64,000 nt of DNA from Hymenobacter sp. 15J16-1T3B (GTDB taxonomy: Bacteria > Bacteroidota > Bacteroidia > Cytophagales > Hymenobacteraceae): the NCBI RefSeq assembly GCF_020711235.1, contig NZ_JAJFAV010000002.1, positions 558,001 to 622,000 on the forward strand. Direction: 5' to 3'. The position numbers and the translations under genes are program-made. Shown here one piece after another: positions 34,525 to 43,257 of this stretch; position 1 is the first letter of the stretch; each line of letters begins with the position of its first letter. The notes below the pieces were generated by a model. The model was not told the DNA's origin. It was given only the letters and a program-made list of their open reading frames with translations, and searched no databases.

Positions 34525-36816
34525 ATGCTACACCGTGTACCTGTTTTACTGGCCCTGCTGCTGCCGCTGAGCCTGGCCGCCCAGACCACCCGGTTTGGGT
34601 TCGAGTTTCGCCCCCGCTTGGCGCCCGTGCTGGCTGCCGGCGACACCCTGCGCCGGGCCTGGGACGGCGGCCTCGACAGCCCCCAGTACTCCAACATCGA
34701 CCTGAATGGCGACGGGCAGCAGGATTTGTTTGTGTTCGAGCGCATGACGGGCCGCGTGCTCACCTACCTGAACGCGGGCACCGGCACCAACAAGCGCTGG
34801 GTGTACGCCCCGGATTACGAGTCGTTGTTTCCGGCGGACCTCACCAACTGGGCGCTGCTGCGCGACTACGACTGCGACGGCCGCCCCGACCTCTGGGCGG
34901 CCAACAACGGGTCCGATGTGCGCGTGTACCGCAATACCGTTGGCCCGGGCGGGCGCCCCTCGTTTCAGCTGGTCACCGCGCAGCTCGAGTTTCAGCAGGT
35001 AGATGGCCGCCCGTCGCTGAGCGGCGTGTACGTGAGCCCCTACGACATCCCCGCTATTCAGGACGCGAACGGCGACGGGAAGATTGATATTTTGATTCCC
35101 AGCCAGATCGGCAACGGCACGCTGCAGTACTACCAGAACATCAGCACCGGCGCCTGCGGCGGGCTGCAGTTCAACTACCGCTCGGCCGAGGCCTGGGCCA
35201 ACGTGCGGTTCTGCGGCCCCTCCGGCACCAGCTACGCCCCGGGCGGGGCCCAGTGCCGCCCGGCCGACCCCAACCCCGGCGCGGGCCGCATCAACCACAC
35301 CGGCGGGGCGGCCCTGCTGCTGCAGGATTTCGACAACGACGGTGACCAGGACCTGCTTATCGGCCGCGACTTCTACGCCGAGCTGGCCGCCATCCGCAAC
35401 TCGGGCACGGCCGCCGCGGCCAACACCAACGGCAGCAGCGTGCTCAGCAGCATTCCGAACGGGGCCGGGGCGGTGTCGGTCATCACTTACCCGGCGCCGT
35501 TTGTCGTCGACGCCACCCTGGACGGCACGCCGGATCTGGTGGTAGCCGCCGCCCAGGTCGACCACACCGACAAAACCAGCATGCGCAACAACGGGGTGTG
35601 GTTTGAAAACACCGGCACCGCCGCCGCCCCCGTGTACGTGCGCCGCACCGGCAGCTTCCTGCAAAGCCAGATGATTGACGTGAGCGAGGCGGCCGCCGCC
35701 ACCTTCGGCGACATCGACGGCGACGGACGCGTGGACATGCTCGTGGCCAACGGCCGCGACCAGTACGGCACCTACTACACCAGCACCGACTACCGTTCCC
35801 AGCTGGCCTACTACCGCAACGTGGGCACGAGCCAGCAGCCGGTGTTCAGCCTCGTCACCAGCGACTACCTGGGCCTGTCGGCCAAGAACTTCAGCAACCT
35901 GCGCCCCACGTTGGTGGACCTTAACCGCGACGGCGCCCTGGACCTGGCCTTCGGCGGCACTTACATCGGCGCTTCGTTTATCTTCTACTACCTGAACACG
36001 GCCACGGCCGGCGCCGCCGTCACCTTCAACACGGCGCAGCTCAACAACCTCAACGGGCTCGGCAACCGCAGCCAGGACACCCCCTGCTTTACCGACGTGG
36101 ACGGCGACGGCAACCTCGACCTGCTGCTGGGCACCTCGCCCGGCACCAGCGGCGGCTCGCTCTACTACTACCACCGCGACCCGGCCCAGCCCCTGGCCGA
36201 TGGCTTTACGCTGGTGAGCGACGATTACGGCGCTATCCGGGCAGGCTCGGGGGCTCGCCCCCAGGGCCTGGCGCCCGCCGTGGCCGACGTAGACGGGGAC
36301 GGCACGCCCGACCTGCTGACCATCGACGCCACTGGTACGATTCACCTCTACGCCAACTACCGCGCCCAAACCGGAGTGTTCTTCGACCGCACCGACCTGC
36401 TGCTCAACACCCTGACGAACCAGTACGAGGCCTCGCGCCTGGGCCGCACCGGCCGCTACCACTTGACCCTGGCCGACCTCAACGCCGACGGCACGCCCGA
36501 ACTGGTGGCCGGCACCGAAACGGGCGGGCTGCTGCTCTTCGGCGCCCGCAACCGCGTGACCAGCGCCCGCAGCCAAGCCGCCGAGGCGCTGCCGCTGCAG
36601 GTGTACCCCAACCCCGCCCAGGCCGTGGTGACCGTGGAAACGCCCACCGCCACCCGCGTGCTGCTGCGCGACTTGCTGGGCCGCGTGGTACAGCCCGCCG
36701 ACGCACCCCAGCGCCAGCACCAGTTGAACGTGGCCGGGCTGGCCGCCGGCGTCTACCTGCTCGAAGCTACGGACGCCACCGGCCGCCGCGGCGTGCGCCG
36801 TCTCACGGTGAAGTAG
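34525..36816 (+). CDS. FG-GAP/VCBS repeat protein with T9SS sorting domain
   Basis: A 763-residue secreted protein. Residues 1-19 are a signal peptide (LLALLLPLSLAAQ). The body contains at least seven FG-GAP/VCBS-type calcium-binding repeats, seen as DxNxDGxxD loops: DLNGDGQQDLFV, DYDCDGRPDLW, DANGDGKIDILI, DFDNDGDQDLLI, DIDGDGRVDMLV, DVDGDGNLDLLL and DVDGDGTPDLLT. These fold into an integrin-like beta-propeller. The C-terminal 80 residues form a T9SS type A sorting domain starting LQVYPNPAQAVV. A role in surface binding or adhesion is likely; there is no enzymatic motif. The stop TAG is inside a GTGAAGTAGTGAAGTGG stretch. A terminator follows at 36865. Confidence 0.93.
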   Translation: MLHRVPVLLALLLPLSLAAQTTRFGFEFRPRLAPVLAAGDTLRRAWDGGLDSPQYSNIDLNGDGQQDLFVFERMTGRVLTYLNAGTGTNKRWVYAPDYESLFPADLTNWALLRDYDCDGRPDLWAANNGSDVRVYRNTVGPGGRPSFQLVTAQLEFQQVDGRPSLSGVYVSPYDIPAIQDANGDGKIDILIPSQIGNGTLQYYQNISTGACGGLQFNYRSAEAWANVRFCGPSGTSYAPGGAQCRPADPNPGAGRINHTGGAALLLQDFDNDGDQDLLIGRDFYAELAAIRNSGTAAAANTNGSSVLSSIPNGAGAVSVITYPAPFVVDATLDGTPDLVVAAAQVDHTDKTSMRNNGVWFENTGTAAAPVYVRRTGSFLQSQMIDVSEAAAATFGDIDGDGRVDMLVANGRDQYGTYYTSTDYRSQLAYYRNVGTSQQPVFSLVTSDYLGLSAKNFSNLRPTLVDLNRDGALDLAFGGTYIGASFIFYYLNTATAGAAVTFNTAQLNNLNGLGNRSQDTPCFTDVDGDGNLDLLLGTSPGTSGGSLYYYHRDPAQPLADGFTLVSDDYGAIRAGSGARPQGLAPAVADVDGDGTPDLLTIDATGTIHLYANYRAQTGVFFDRTDLLLNTLTNQYEASRLGRTGRYHLTLADLNADGTPELVAGTETGGLLLFGARNRVTSARSQAAEALPLQVYPNPAQAVVTVETPTATRVLLRDLLGRVVQPADAPQRQHQLNVAGLAAGVYLLEATDATGRRGVRRLTVK

Positions 36817-36840
36817 TGAAGTGGTGAAATGGTGAGTGCC
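36808..36840 (+). repeat. Degenerate GTGAAGT-type repeat at the end of the VCBS gene
   Basis: It reads GTGAAGTAGTGAAGTGGTGA and continues AATGGTGAGTG. It overlaps the last codons and stop of the VCBS gene and resembles the repeats at 3301 and 33041. Confidence 0.6.
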
Positions 36841-36864
36841 GTTCGGGCACTCCTGCAATACGCC

Positions 36865-36905
36865 AACGGCCCCGGCAGCATCAGCTGCCGGGGCCGTTCA
36901 TTTTC
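36865..36905 (+). terminator. Rho-independent terminator after the VCBS gene
   Basis: A 14-bp perfect stem, AACGGCCCCGGCAG with CTGCCGGGGCCGTT, a 6-nt loop, then CATTTTC. It lies 48 bases past the stop at 36816. Confidence 0.88.
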
Positions 36906-36942
36906 AAGGTTGACCGCAAGGAAGGATGAAGTGAATTATTAC

Positions 36943-36988
36943 ACTTCACAACTTCACAACTTCACAACTTCACAACTTCACAACTTCG
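36943..36988. repeat. Tandem 8-mer array (ACTTCACA, five copies plus a partial)
   Basis: ACTTCACA repeats five times without change from 36943 to 36982, then ACTTCG. On the minus strand it reads TGTGAAGT and encodes the last residues (VVKL) and TGA stop of the nitrilase gene. Confidence 0.95.
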
Positions 36989-37773
36989 CTCGTGCGCAGC
37001 TCGAATTCGTCGGCGTCGAGCAGGGCGGGGAAGCGGCTGCGGTAGGCCTCCAGGTCGGCGCGGCGCAGGGTGCGGGTGATGCTGGTTTCCTGGTTGCCAA
37101 CTTCCACCAGGTATTCGCCTTTCATGTCGAGCAGGGCCGAGTCGCCGTCGTAGGGCTGGCCACTGGGGTCGAGGCCGAGGCAGTTCACGCCCATGGTGTA
37201 GGCCTGGTTTTCGATGGCGCGGGCGCGTAGCAGGGTTATCCAGGCGGTGCGCCGGGCGGCGGGCCAGTTGGCTACGTACAGCAGCAGGTCGTAGGGGTGG
37301 TGCAGGTCGTTGCGACTCCACACGGGGAAGCGCAGGTCGTAGCAAATCAGCGGGCAGATGCGCCAGCCGCGCCACTCCTCAATCAGACGTTGCTGCCCGG
37401 CGGCGTACACCTCGTGCTCCCCGGCCATGCGGAAGAGGTGGCGCTTGTCGTAATGGCTGTACGAGCCGTCGGGACGCACCCACAGCAGGCGGTTGTAGAA
37501 GCGGCCCTCCTCGTCGCGCGTCATCACGCTGCCCGTCACCACGGCGTCGCGGCTGGCGGCCAGCTGGCGCATCCACGTCAGCGTCGGGCCTTCGGCCGGT
37601 TCGGCCCAATGCTCGGCGTCCATGCTGAACCCGGTGCTGAACATTTCGGGCAACACAATCAAGTCGGTGGCAACGGAAATTTCGGCAACGTGCGCGGCCA
37701 GCTCGGCCCGATTGGCGGCGGGCGCGTGCCATTTTAGGGCGAGCTGAACAAAGGAAACGGTGAGGTCGGACAC
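36970..37773 (-). CDS. Nitrilase-superfamily amidase, omega-amidase type
   Basis: A 267-residue carbon-nitrogen hydrolase with the Glu-Lys-Cys triad: E43 in LPEMFSTGF, K110 in YDKRHLF and C144 in LICYDLRFP. The FSTGFSM and KRHLFRMAGEH forms resemble YafV/Nit2-type omega-amidases, which hydrolyse alpha-ketoglutaramate or alpha-ketosuccinamate. The upstream neighbour is a methionine/glutamine aminotransferase; such transaminases make exactly these ketoamides, so the pair probably acts in methionine salvage. The start is GTG at 37773; no in-frame ATG lies just upstream. The last four codons and the stop are formed by the TGTGAAGT tandem repeat, so the C-terminal tail may vary between strains. 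Confidence 0.9.
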   Translation of the reverse strand: MSDLTVSFVQLALKWHAPAANRAELAAHVAEISVATDLIVLPEMFSTGFSMDAEHWAEPAEGPTLTWMRQLAASRDAVVTGSVMTRDEEGRFYNRLLWVRPDGSYSHYDKRHLFRMAGEHEVYAAGQQRLIEEWRGWRICPLICYDLRFPVWSRNDLHHPYDLLLYVANWPAARRTAWITLLRARAIENQAYTMGVNCLGLDPSGQPYDGDSALLDMKGEYLVEVGNQETSITRTLRRADLEAYRSRFPALLDADEFELRTSEVVKL

Positions 37774-37919
37774 GGAGAAAGGGCGCTATGGGTATTTCCC
37801 GAGCATGTTACTGAATTGCGTTCATAAAGCCAAATTGAAATATATATAGTCCTAATAATAGGTTGTTATTATGCAATAATTACTAAGGTCTAAGGGATAC
37901 CAGTCAGCGAATCAATGAC

Positions 37920-39077
37920 TTATCGTTGGGTGCTGAAATGGTTCAGCCGTTCGGCGGCGGCCCGTAAGGTGTCGTCCTGCTTGGCAAAGCAGAAGCGGAC
38001 CAAACCGGGGTCGGTGCCATCATGGTAAAAGGGCGACACGGGCACCACCGCCACGCCGGCCTCCTGCGTGAGGCGGCGGGCAAAGGCCACGTCGTCCTCG
38101 CCGGGCGCCAGCTGCTGGTAGCGGGCGAGTTGGAAGTAGGAGCCCTCGGAGGGCAGCAGCTCGAAGCCGGTGCCTTGCATGAGCTGCCCGAACAGGTCGC
38201 GTTTCTGCTGCATGAAGGCGGGCAGGTAGTCGTAGCTGCCGGCGTCGCCGAGCACGTCGGCAATGGCCAGCTGAAAGGGCGTGCTCACGGCGAAGGTCAC
38301 GAACTGGTGCACGCGGCGCACTTCGGCGCTGAGTGCGGGCGGGGCCACGCAGTAGCCCACTTTCCAGCCGGTGGCGTGGTAGGTTTTGCCAAACGACGAC
38401 ACCACGAAGGCCCGCGCACGAAGCTCCGCGTGCTGCAGGGCCGAGCGGTGCGGGCGCCCGTCGAAGGTCATGTGCTCGTACACTTCGTCGGAGAGCAGCA
38501 GGGCCTCGGTGCCGCGCAGCAGCTCGGCTAGTTGCTGCCAGTCGGCCTCGGTCCACACCGTGCCGGTGGGGTTATGCGGGGTGTTCACCATCACCAGGCG
38601 GGTGCGCGGGCTCAGGGCAGCTTGCACCCGGTCCCAGTCGGGTCGGAAGCTGGGCAGGCTGAGCGGCACGTACACGGGCCGCCCGCCCGCCAGCCGGATG
38701 GCCGGGGCGTAGGAGTCGTAGGCCGGCTCGAGTACCAGTACTTCGTCGCCGGGGCGCACCACGGCCGTGATGACGGCAAACAGGGCCTCGGTGGCGCCGC
38801 TGCACACGGTAATGTCGGTGGCCGGGTCGGGCGCCGCCACGCCGTAGACGCGGGCGGTTTTGGCGGCAATCAGCTCGCGCAGGCGCGGCAGGCCGGGCAT
38901 GGGCGCGTACTGGTGCTGGCTGCCTTGGGCGTGGCGCACGAGGGCTTCGGTAAGGGCCGCGGGCGGGTTAAAGTCGGGGAAGCCCTGGGCGAGGTTGATG
39001 GCGCCGTGCTCGGTGGCCAGCTGGGTCATCACCGCGAAAATGCTGGTGCCGACGTCGGGGAGTTTGGAGGTAAGCAC
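37920..39077 (-). CDS. Methionine aminotransferase (PLP, class I)
   Basis: A 385-residue PLP-dependent aminotransferase of fold type I. Conserved features are INLAQGFPDFNPP, QYAPMPGLPRLRE, NTPHNPTGTVW (PLP-contact Asn at about 169), LSDEVYEHMTF (Asp and Tyr at about 197-200), SSFGKTYHATGWKVGY with Schiff-base K231, and VRFCFAK with the substrate-carboxylate Arg. The QGFPDF form is typical of YbdL/KAT-like enzymes using methionine, glutamine or aromatic amino acids. It probably transaminates ketomethylthiobutyrate with glutamine. It is upstream of the omega-amidase gene across 146 AT-rich bases, which may hold a separate promoter. Confidence 0.92.
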   Translation of the reverse strand: MLTSKLPDVGTSIFAVMTQLATEHGAINLAQGFPDFNPPAALTEALVRHAQGSQHQYAPMPGLPRLRELIAAKTARVYGVAAPDPATDITVCSGATEALFAVITAVVRPGDEVLVLEPAYDSYAPAIRLAGGRPVYVPLSLPSFRPDWDRVQAALSPRTRLVMVNTPHNPTGTVWTEADWQQLAELLRGTEALLLSDEVYEHMTFDGRPHRSALQHAELRARAFVVSSFGKTYHATGWKVGYCVAPPALSAEVRRVHQFVTFAVSTPFQLAIADVLGDAGSYDYLPAFMQQKRDLFGQLMQGTGFELLPSEGSYFQLARYQQLAPGEDDVAFARRLTQEAGVAVVPVSPFYHDGTDPGLVRFCFAKQDDTLRAAAERLNHFSTQR

Positions 39078-39161
39078 AGAGCGCGCAGGTAATAGTGGGA
39101 ATTCCAGGCAAGTAACGCAGGCGCAATCAACGCGGCAAACGGTGCCGGCCCCGCGCCGGCA

Positions 39162-39560
39162 TCAGCGCAGCGCCAGCGCCAAGCTGAGCAAGGGGAACAG
39201 CCGCCCTTCGTCGTCACCGGCGGGCCGCAAAGAGGTGGACTGGTACAACGGAGGCAATAGCAGCTCGTGCGCAACGCGTTGGCGGAAGGCCGCATCCGCA
39301 GCCAGCCGCTCGCCAACCAGGTTCAGAAAACGCAGCAGCTGGGTTTGGTTTGCATGGTTCCACAACGGGCTGTCCAGCCAAAGACAAAAGCCGTAGGCTG
39401 CGGCCCCGGGCTGGTGCACCGAACGGATCTGCTGGCCCTGGAGCAGCACCTGCGCCAGCACGGATTCCGGCGAGCCGGCCTGGCGAAACTGGTAGGCCAG
39501 CATCGGCAAGCCGACGGTTTCCAGCAGGATGGTAGTCTGGCGGTTTAGTGTGGTCAACAT
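39162..39560 (-). CDS. Conserved-looking hypothetical protein
   Basis: A 132-residue protein I do not recognise. It has a leucine-rich, mostly helical composition (TTILLETVGLPMLAYQFRQ, TQLLRFLNLVGERLAADAAF) and no signal peptide or clear membrane segment. It lies 31 bases downstream of the six-PAS histidine kinase and 84 bases upstream of the aminotransferase, all on the minus strand, which supports it being real. It could be co-transcribed with the kinase. No catalytic pattern is visible. Confidence 0.55.
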   Translation of the reverse strand: MLTTLNRQTTILLETVGLPMLAYQFRQAGSPESVLAQVLLQGQQIRSVHQPGAAAYGFCLWLDSPLWNHANQTQLLRFLNLVGERLAADAAFRQRVAHELLLPPLYQSTSLRPAGDDEGRLFPLLSLALALR

Positions 39561-39591
39561 CCAGCCTTGCGCTGCGCTCGAGCGGCTGTGG

Positions 39592-42500
39592 TTATTCGGC
39601 CCGCGCCGCCCCGTTTTCCGCGTTGGGCAGCTTCACCCGGAACGTGGTGCCCTCGCCTACCTGGCTTTCCACCTCCAGCTGCCCGCCGTGGGCCTGCACC
39701 AGGCGCTGCACCAGATACAGGCCAGTGCCCGAGCCGGGCACGTGGTCGTGGAAGCGGCGAAACAGCTGGAACAGGTCCTTGCCGTGGCGCGCCAAATCAA
39801 TGCCCAGGCCGTTGTCTTGCACGGTGAGCTGGGTGCCGCCGGCGGGCAGGCGCTGGGTCCAGACGCGGATGCGGGGCGGCCGGTCGGGGGCGCGGTACTT
39901 CACGGCGTTGCTGAGCAGGTTGTAGAGCACGCTCTGCAGGTTGGGTCGGATAAACTCCACGGCCGGCACCTCGGCAAAGTCCGTTTCGACCACGGCGCCC
40001 GTGTTGCGGATCTGCTCCCCAATGCTGTGCAGCACCTCCTGGGTGAGGCGCTCCAGGCGCACCTGCTCGGGGGCCGCAGTTAGGTTGTGCTTTTGCGCCT
40101 GCACCAGCGCCGACAGCTCCTGAATGGTGGTGTAAATCTGCTCCAGCGAGTGTTCGAACATTGTCACCAGGGCCGGCGCCTCGGGGTCGTCGAAGCGGGC
40201 CGAGCGCACCAGCTCGTGGAAGATGCCGCCCATGTTGTCGATGGGCTGGCGTAAATCGTGGGAGGCGGTGTAGACGAAGTTGTCCAGGTCCTGGTTGATG
40301 CGCACCAGCTCGGCGTTGCGGGCTTCCACCTCGTGCTGAAAGCGCTTGTAGTCGTCGATATCGGTGCTGGTGCCAAACCAGCGCACGATGCGCCCGTCGG
40401 CGTCGCGCATGGGGCGGGCCCGGTGCAGGTGCCAGCGGTACTGCCCGTCGGCAGCGCGGCGCAGGCGGTTTTCGTGCTCGTGCACGCGGCCCAGGCGCAC
40501 GTTGTCGCCGAGCGTGCGTTCGGCCAGGGCGCGCTCGGGCTCGGGAACCAGCGTGCCCCAGCCGTGCTGCTGCACCTCGGGCAGGGTCAGGCCGGTGTAC
40601 TTCTGCCATTCCTCGTTCAGGAAGCTGGGCGTGCCGTCGGGCTCCAGCGTCCACACCAGCTGCGGAATGCTGTCGGCCAAGAAGCGAAACTCCACCTCGG
40701 AGCGGCGCAGCTCGGCCTGCAGCTCGTACTGCTCGTGGATGTCGGTGTTGGAGCCGAAAAAGCGCAGCACCTCGCCGTCGGGCCCCAGCTCGGGCACGCC
40801 GTGCACCAGGTGCCAGCGGTACTGCCCATCGCGGCGGCGCAGGCGCGCTTCCATCATGAAAGAGCGGCGCGTTTGCAAGGCGGTCAGCAGGCGGGCGCGG
40901 GTGGCGGCCGCGTCGCTGGGGTGCAGGGCCAGCTGCCAGCCGGCTTCGGGCCCGAGCACCGCCGGGTCCTGCGGGTTCTGGCCCGTGAGGCGAAACCACT
41001 GCGGGCTCAGGTAGTCGAGCCGGCCCGCGGCGTCGGCCGTCCAGATGATGTGCGGCACGCTTTGGGTGAGGAAGCGGAAGCGCTCCTCCGAGCGCCGCAG
41101 CCGCTCGTGCAGCTCCTGCTGCTCGTGCACGTCGGTGAGCGAACCGTACCAGCGGCTGAGGCGGTCCTGGGCGTCGAATACGGGCAAGGAGCGGACCAGG
41201 TGCCAGCAGTAGTGCCCGTCGTGGCGGCGCAGGCGCAGCTGGGTGGTCCAGGGCGTGCGGGCGCGGCGGGCGCGGGCAAACGAGGTGGCCACCGGCGCCA
41301 GGTCGTCCGGGTGCACGAAGCTGCGCCAGTCGCGGCCGCGGCCGGCCAGGGTGGGCACGCCGGTGTAGTGGCCCCACTGCGGGCTCACGTACACGATGCG
41401 GCCGCTAGGGGCTTGGCTGAAGCTGATGAGCGGCAGCGCCTCCGTCATGGACCGCACCTGCTCGTTGCGGCGGCGGCCGGCGGCGGCCAGCCGCTCGCTG
41501 CGCTGCTGGGCCTGCACGCGCTCGGTGGCGTCGATGGCAAAAAAGAGCACACCCTGCACCAGCCCTTGCTCGGTCAGCAGGGGCTGCAGTGTCAGGTCGT
41601 AGTAGCGGCGGGTGTGCTGGCCAGTCACGGCGTTCAGCCAGTCGAGCAGGCGGGCGGGTTGGGTAAGGGTCCGGCCGCTGCGGTAGGCCTCGTCGAGCAG
41701 GTCCAGCAACCCCTGCTCCTGAAACTCGGCCACGGTTTCGCGCACCGACCAGCCCACCCGCAGGCGGCCGCCGAGCAGGGCCTGAAAATTGGGCGTGACA
41801 AAGGAGCAGATGTGCTCGGTGCCGAACAGGGTGGCCACGTAGGCCGGCACCTCGCCCAAAATCTGCTGCAGCTGCCGGTCCTTGGCCAGCAGGCGCTGCT
41901 GCACGCGCTTGGCGTCGTCGATGTCGGTGCAGGTGCCCAGCCACTGGCTCACGCGGCCCTGGGCGCTGCGCAGGGGCAGGGCCTGCACCAGAAACCAGCG
42001 GTAGCGGCCGTCGTGGGCGCGCAGGCGCAGCTCGGCGCGGTAGGGCTCGGCCCCGGCCAGGGCCAGCTGCCAGCGCTGGGCCGCGGCGGGCGCGTCGGTT
42101 GGGTGCAGGGCGGTGGTCCAGGCTGGGTCGGGGGCGCTCAGGCCGGGCAGGCCGGTGTAGTCGAGCCAGCGCTGGTTGAAGTAGTCGGGCTGGCCCTGGG
42201 CGTTGGTGGTCCAAACGAGCTGCGGAATAAACTCGCTCAGAAACCGGAACTGCTCCTGCTGGCGGCGCACGCCGGCGGCGGCGGTGGGCGGCGGGGCGGG
42301 CAGCGCCAAGACGTAGCGCAGCTCGGCTGCGGCCTCGGCGGGCACGGGGCGCAGCAGCAGCGCCTGCAGGCCCGCGGGGGTGTGCAGCTGCACGGTGAGT
42401 TCCCGGCGGTGCTGCCCGAGGGCGCGCAACAGCTCCTGCCAGTCGGGCCCGGGGCCGGCCAGGGGCAGGGCGGTAGCGGCGTCGGTGCCCACCAGTGCCG

Positions 42501-42633
42501 CCACCGGGCGTCCGAGCCACTGGCACATAGCCGCGTTGGCGGCCGCCACGGTGTGGTCGGCCGTCAGGGCCAGGTGAGGCGTCGGTAAGGCGTCGAACAG
42601 GAGCCCGAAATCGGGGGCTGGAGACGAGAGCAT
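39592..42633 (-). CDS. Soluble multi-PAS sensor histidine kinase
   Basis: A 1013-residue cytoplasmic kinase without membrane segments. Six PAS-like modules can be counted; several open with FRFLxxxxPQLVWT and end with a PAC segment such as WLGTCTDIDDAKR, YGSLTDVHEQQ, FFGSNTDIHEQ or WFGTSTDIDDYKR. The dimerisation domain has the H-box TASHDLRQPI (His near residue 792). The ATPase domain has LLSNAVKYR (N box), DNGLGID (G1) and GTGLYLV (G2). No receiver or output domain is attached and no response regulator is nearby, so it is an orphan kinase. PAS ligands are not evident. I use ATG 42633 because a -7 element TATCTTTG at 42673-42680 overlaps the alternative start at 42675. Confidence 0.93.
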   Translation of the reverse strand: MLSSPAPDFGLLFDALPTPHLALTADHTVAAANAAMCQWLGRPVAALVGTDAATALPLAGPGPDWQELLRALGQHRRELTVQLHTPAGLQALLLRPVPAEAAAELRYVLALPAPPPTAAAGVRRQQEQFRFLSEFIPQLVWTTNAQGQPDYFNQRWLDYTGLPGLSAPDPAWTTALHPTDAPAAAQRWQLALAGAEPYRAELRLRAHDGRYRWFLVQALPLRSAQGRVSQWLGTCTDIDDAKRVQQRLLAKDRQLQQILGEVPAYVATLFGTEHICSFVTPNFQALLGGRLRVGWSVRETVAEFQEQGLLDLLDEAYRSGRTLTQPARLLDWLNAVTGQHTRRYYDLTLQPLLTEQGLVQGVLFFAIDATERVQAQQRSERLAAAGRRRNEQVRSMTEALPLISFSQAPSGRIVYVSPQWGHYTGVPTLAGRGRDWRSFVHPDDLAPVATSFARARRARTPWTTQLRLRRHDGHYCWHLVRSLPVFDAQDRLSRWYGSLTDVHEQQELHERLRRSEERFRFLTQSVPHIIWTADAAGRLDYLSPQWFRLTGQNPQDPAVLGPEAGWQLALHPSDAAATRARLLTALQTRRSFMMEARLRRRDGQYRWHLVHGVPELGPDGEVLRFFGSNTDIHEQYELQAELRRSEVEFRFLADSIPQLVWTLEPDGTPSFLNEEWQKYTGLTLPEVQQHGWGTLVPEPERALAERTLGDNVRLGRVHEHENRLRRAADGQYRWHLHRARPMRDADGRIVRWFGTSTDIDDYKRFQHEVEARNAELVRINQDLDNFVYTASHDLRQPIDNMGGIFHELVRSARFDDPEAPALVTMFEHSLEQIYTTIQELSALVQAQKHNLTAAPEQVRLERLTQEVLHSIGEQIRNTGAVVETDFAEVPAVEFIRPNLQSVLYNLLSNAVKYRAPDRPPRIRVWTQRLPAGGTQLTVQDNGLGIDLARHGKDLFQLFRRFHDHVPGSGTGLYLVQRLVQAHGGQLEVESQVGEGTTFRVKLPNAENGAARAE

Positions 42634-42672
42634 GACGGCGCGGAAGCGGGCTAAACGGTGGGGCAGCGTAGT

Positions 42673-42680
42673 CAAAGATA
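42673..42680 (-). promoter_or_regulatory. Putative -7 element (TATCTTTG) for the PAS kinase
   Basis: An exact match to TAnnTTTG on the minus strand, about 40 bases before ATG 42633. It rules against the longer start at 42675. Confidence 0.55.
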
Positions 42681-42807
42681 CGTAGGTGGGCCCGGCCGCC
42701 GGGCGCCCCCCAGCCGGTAATCCGAAAATTTCTGCCCGAAACGCCCCTGGAAGCGCAACCCGGGCGCCCGGGTTGCCGTTTACGGCCGATTGCTCTTTCC
42801 CACCCGC

Positions 42808-43203
42808 ATGGCGCTACGCTTACTTCACCAGGATGCAGTCATTCATATTGCCTACGACACCGCCAACGACTGGCTGCTGGCCGAGTGGCAGGCCGAGCAA
42901 GACTCGTTTTCGGTGCAGGCCGGGGCGCTGAAAATGCTGGACCTACTGCGGCAAGAAGGGGCCCGCAAGGTGCTCAACGACAACCGCCGGGTGCAAACCA
43001 TCTGGGCCGATGCGGCGGAATGGGGCGGCAAGGTGTGGTTTCCGCTCATGGCCGAGGCCGGGCTGGAGTACTTCGCCTGGGTGTATTCGCCCAACGTGTA
43101 CAGCCGCCTAAGCACCGACCTCACGCTGCAACACACGAGCAAGCCCGTCGTACTGACCTTTGACAGTCTCGATACGGCCAGTGCGTGGCTGCGGCAGGTG
43201 TAA
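42808..43203 (+). CDS. STAS/SpoIIAA-like small protein, paralogue A
   Basis: A 131-residue cytoplasmic protein, one of five relatives in this window (others at 43258, 49160, 54036 and 58632). Pattern: a strand IHIAYDTANDWLLAEWQ, helix, KVLNDNRRVQTIWADAAEW, helix, GLEYFAWVYSPNVYSRLS, then a last helix ending SAWLRQV. Alternating strands and helices of this size resemble STAS/SpoIIAA-like folds, but I cannot confirm the family. It is very close to the copy at 49160 (same length; shared WFPLMA and AGLEYFAWVYSPN). No enzyme motif. ATG 42808 gives alignment from the first residue with the paralogues. It lies 55 bases upstream of paralogue B. Confidence 0.82.
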   Translation: MALRLLHQDAVIHIAYDTANDWLLAEWQAEQDSFSVQAGALKMLDLLRQEGARKVLNDNRRVQTIWADAAEWGGKVWFPLMAEAGLEYFAWVYSPNVYSRLSTDLTLQHTSKPVVLTFDSLDTASAWLRQV

Positions 43204-43257
43204 GCCCGGCCGGAGCGGCGGCCGGCGGGGCTGCGCGCCACCGTTAGCTGCCTATCC

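Noticed and set aside
36943-36988. Tandem ACTTCACA repeats as a possible CRISPR array
   Set aside because: The unit is 8 bases, there are no spacers, and no cas gene is in the window.
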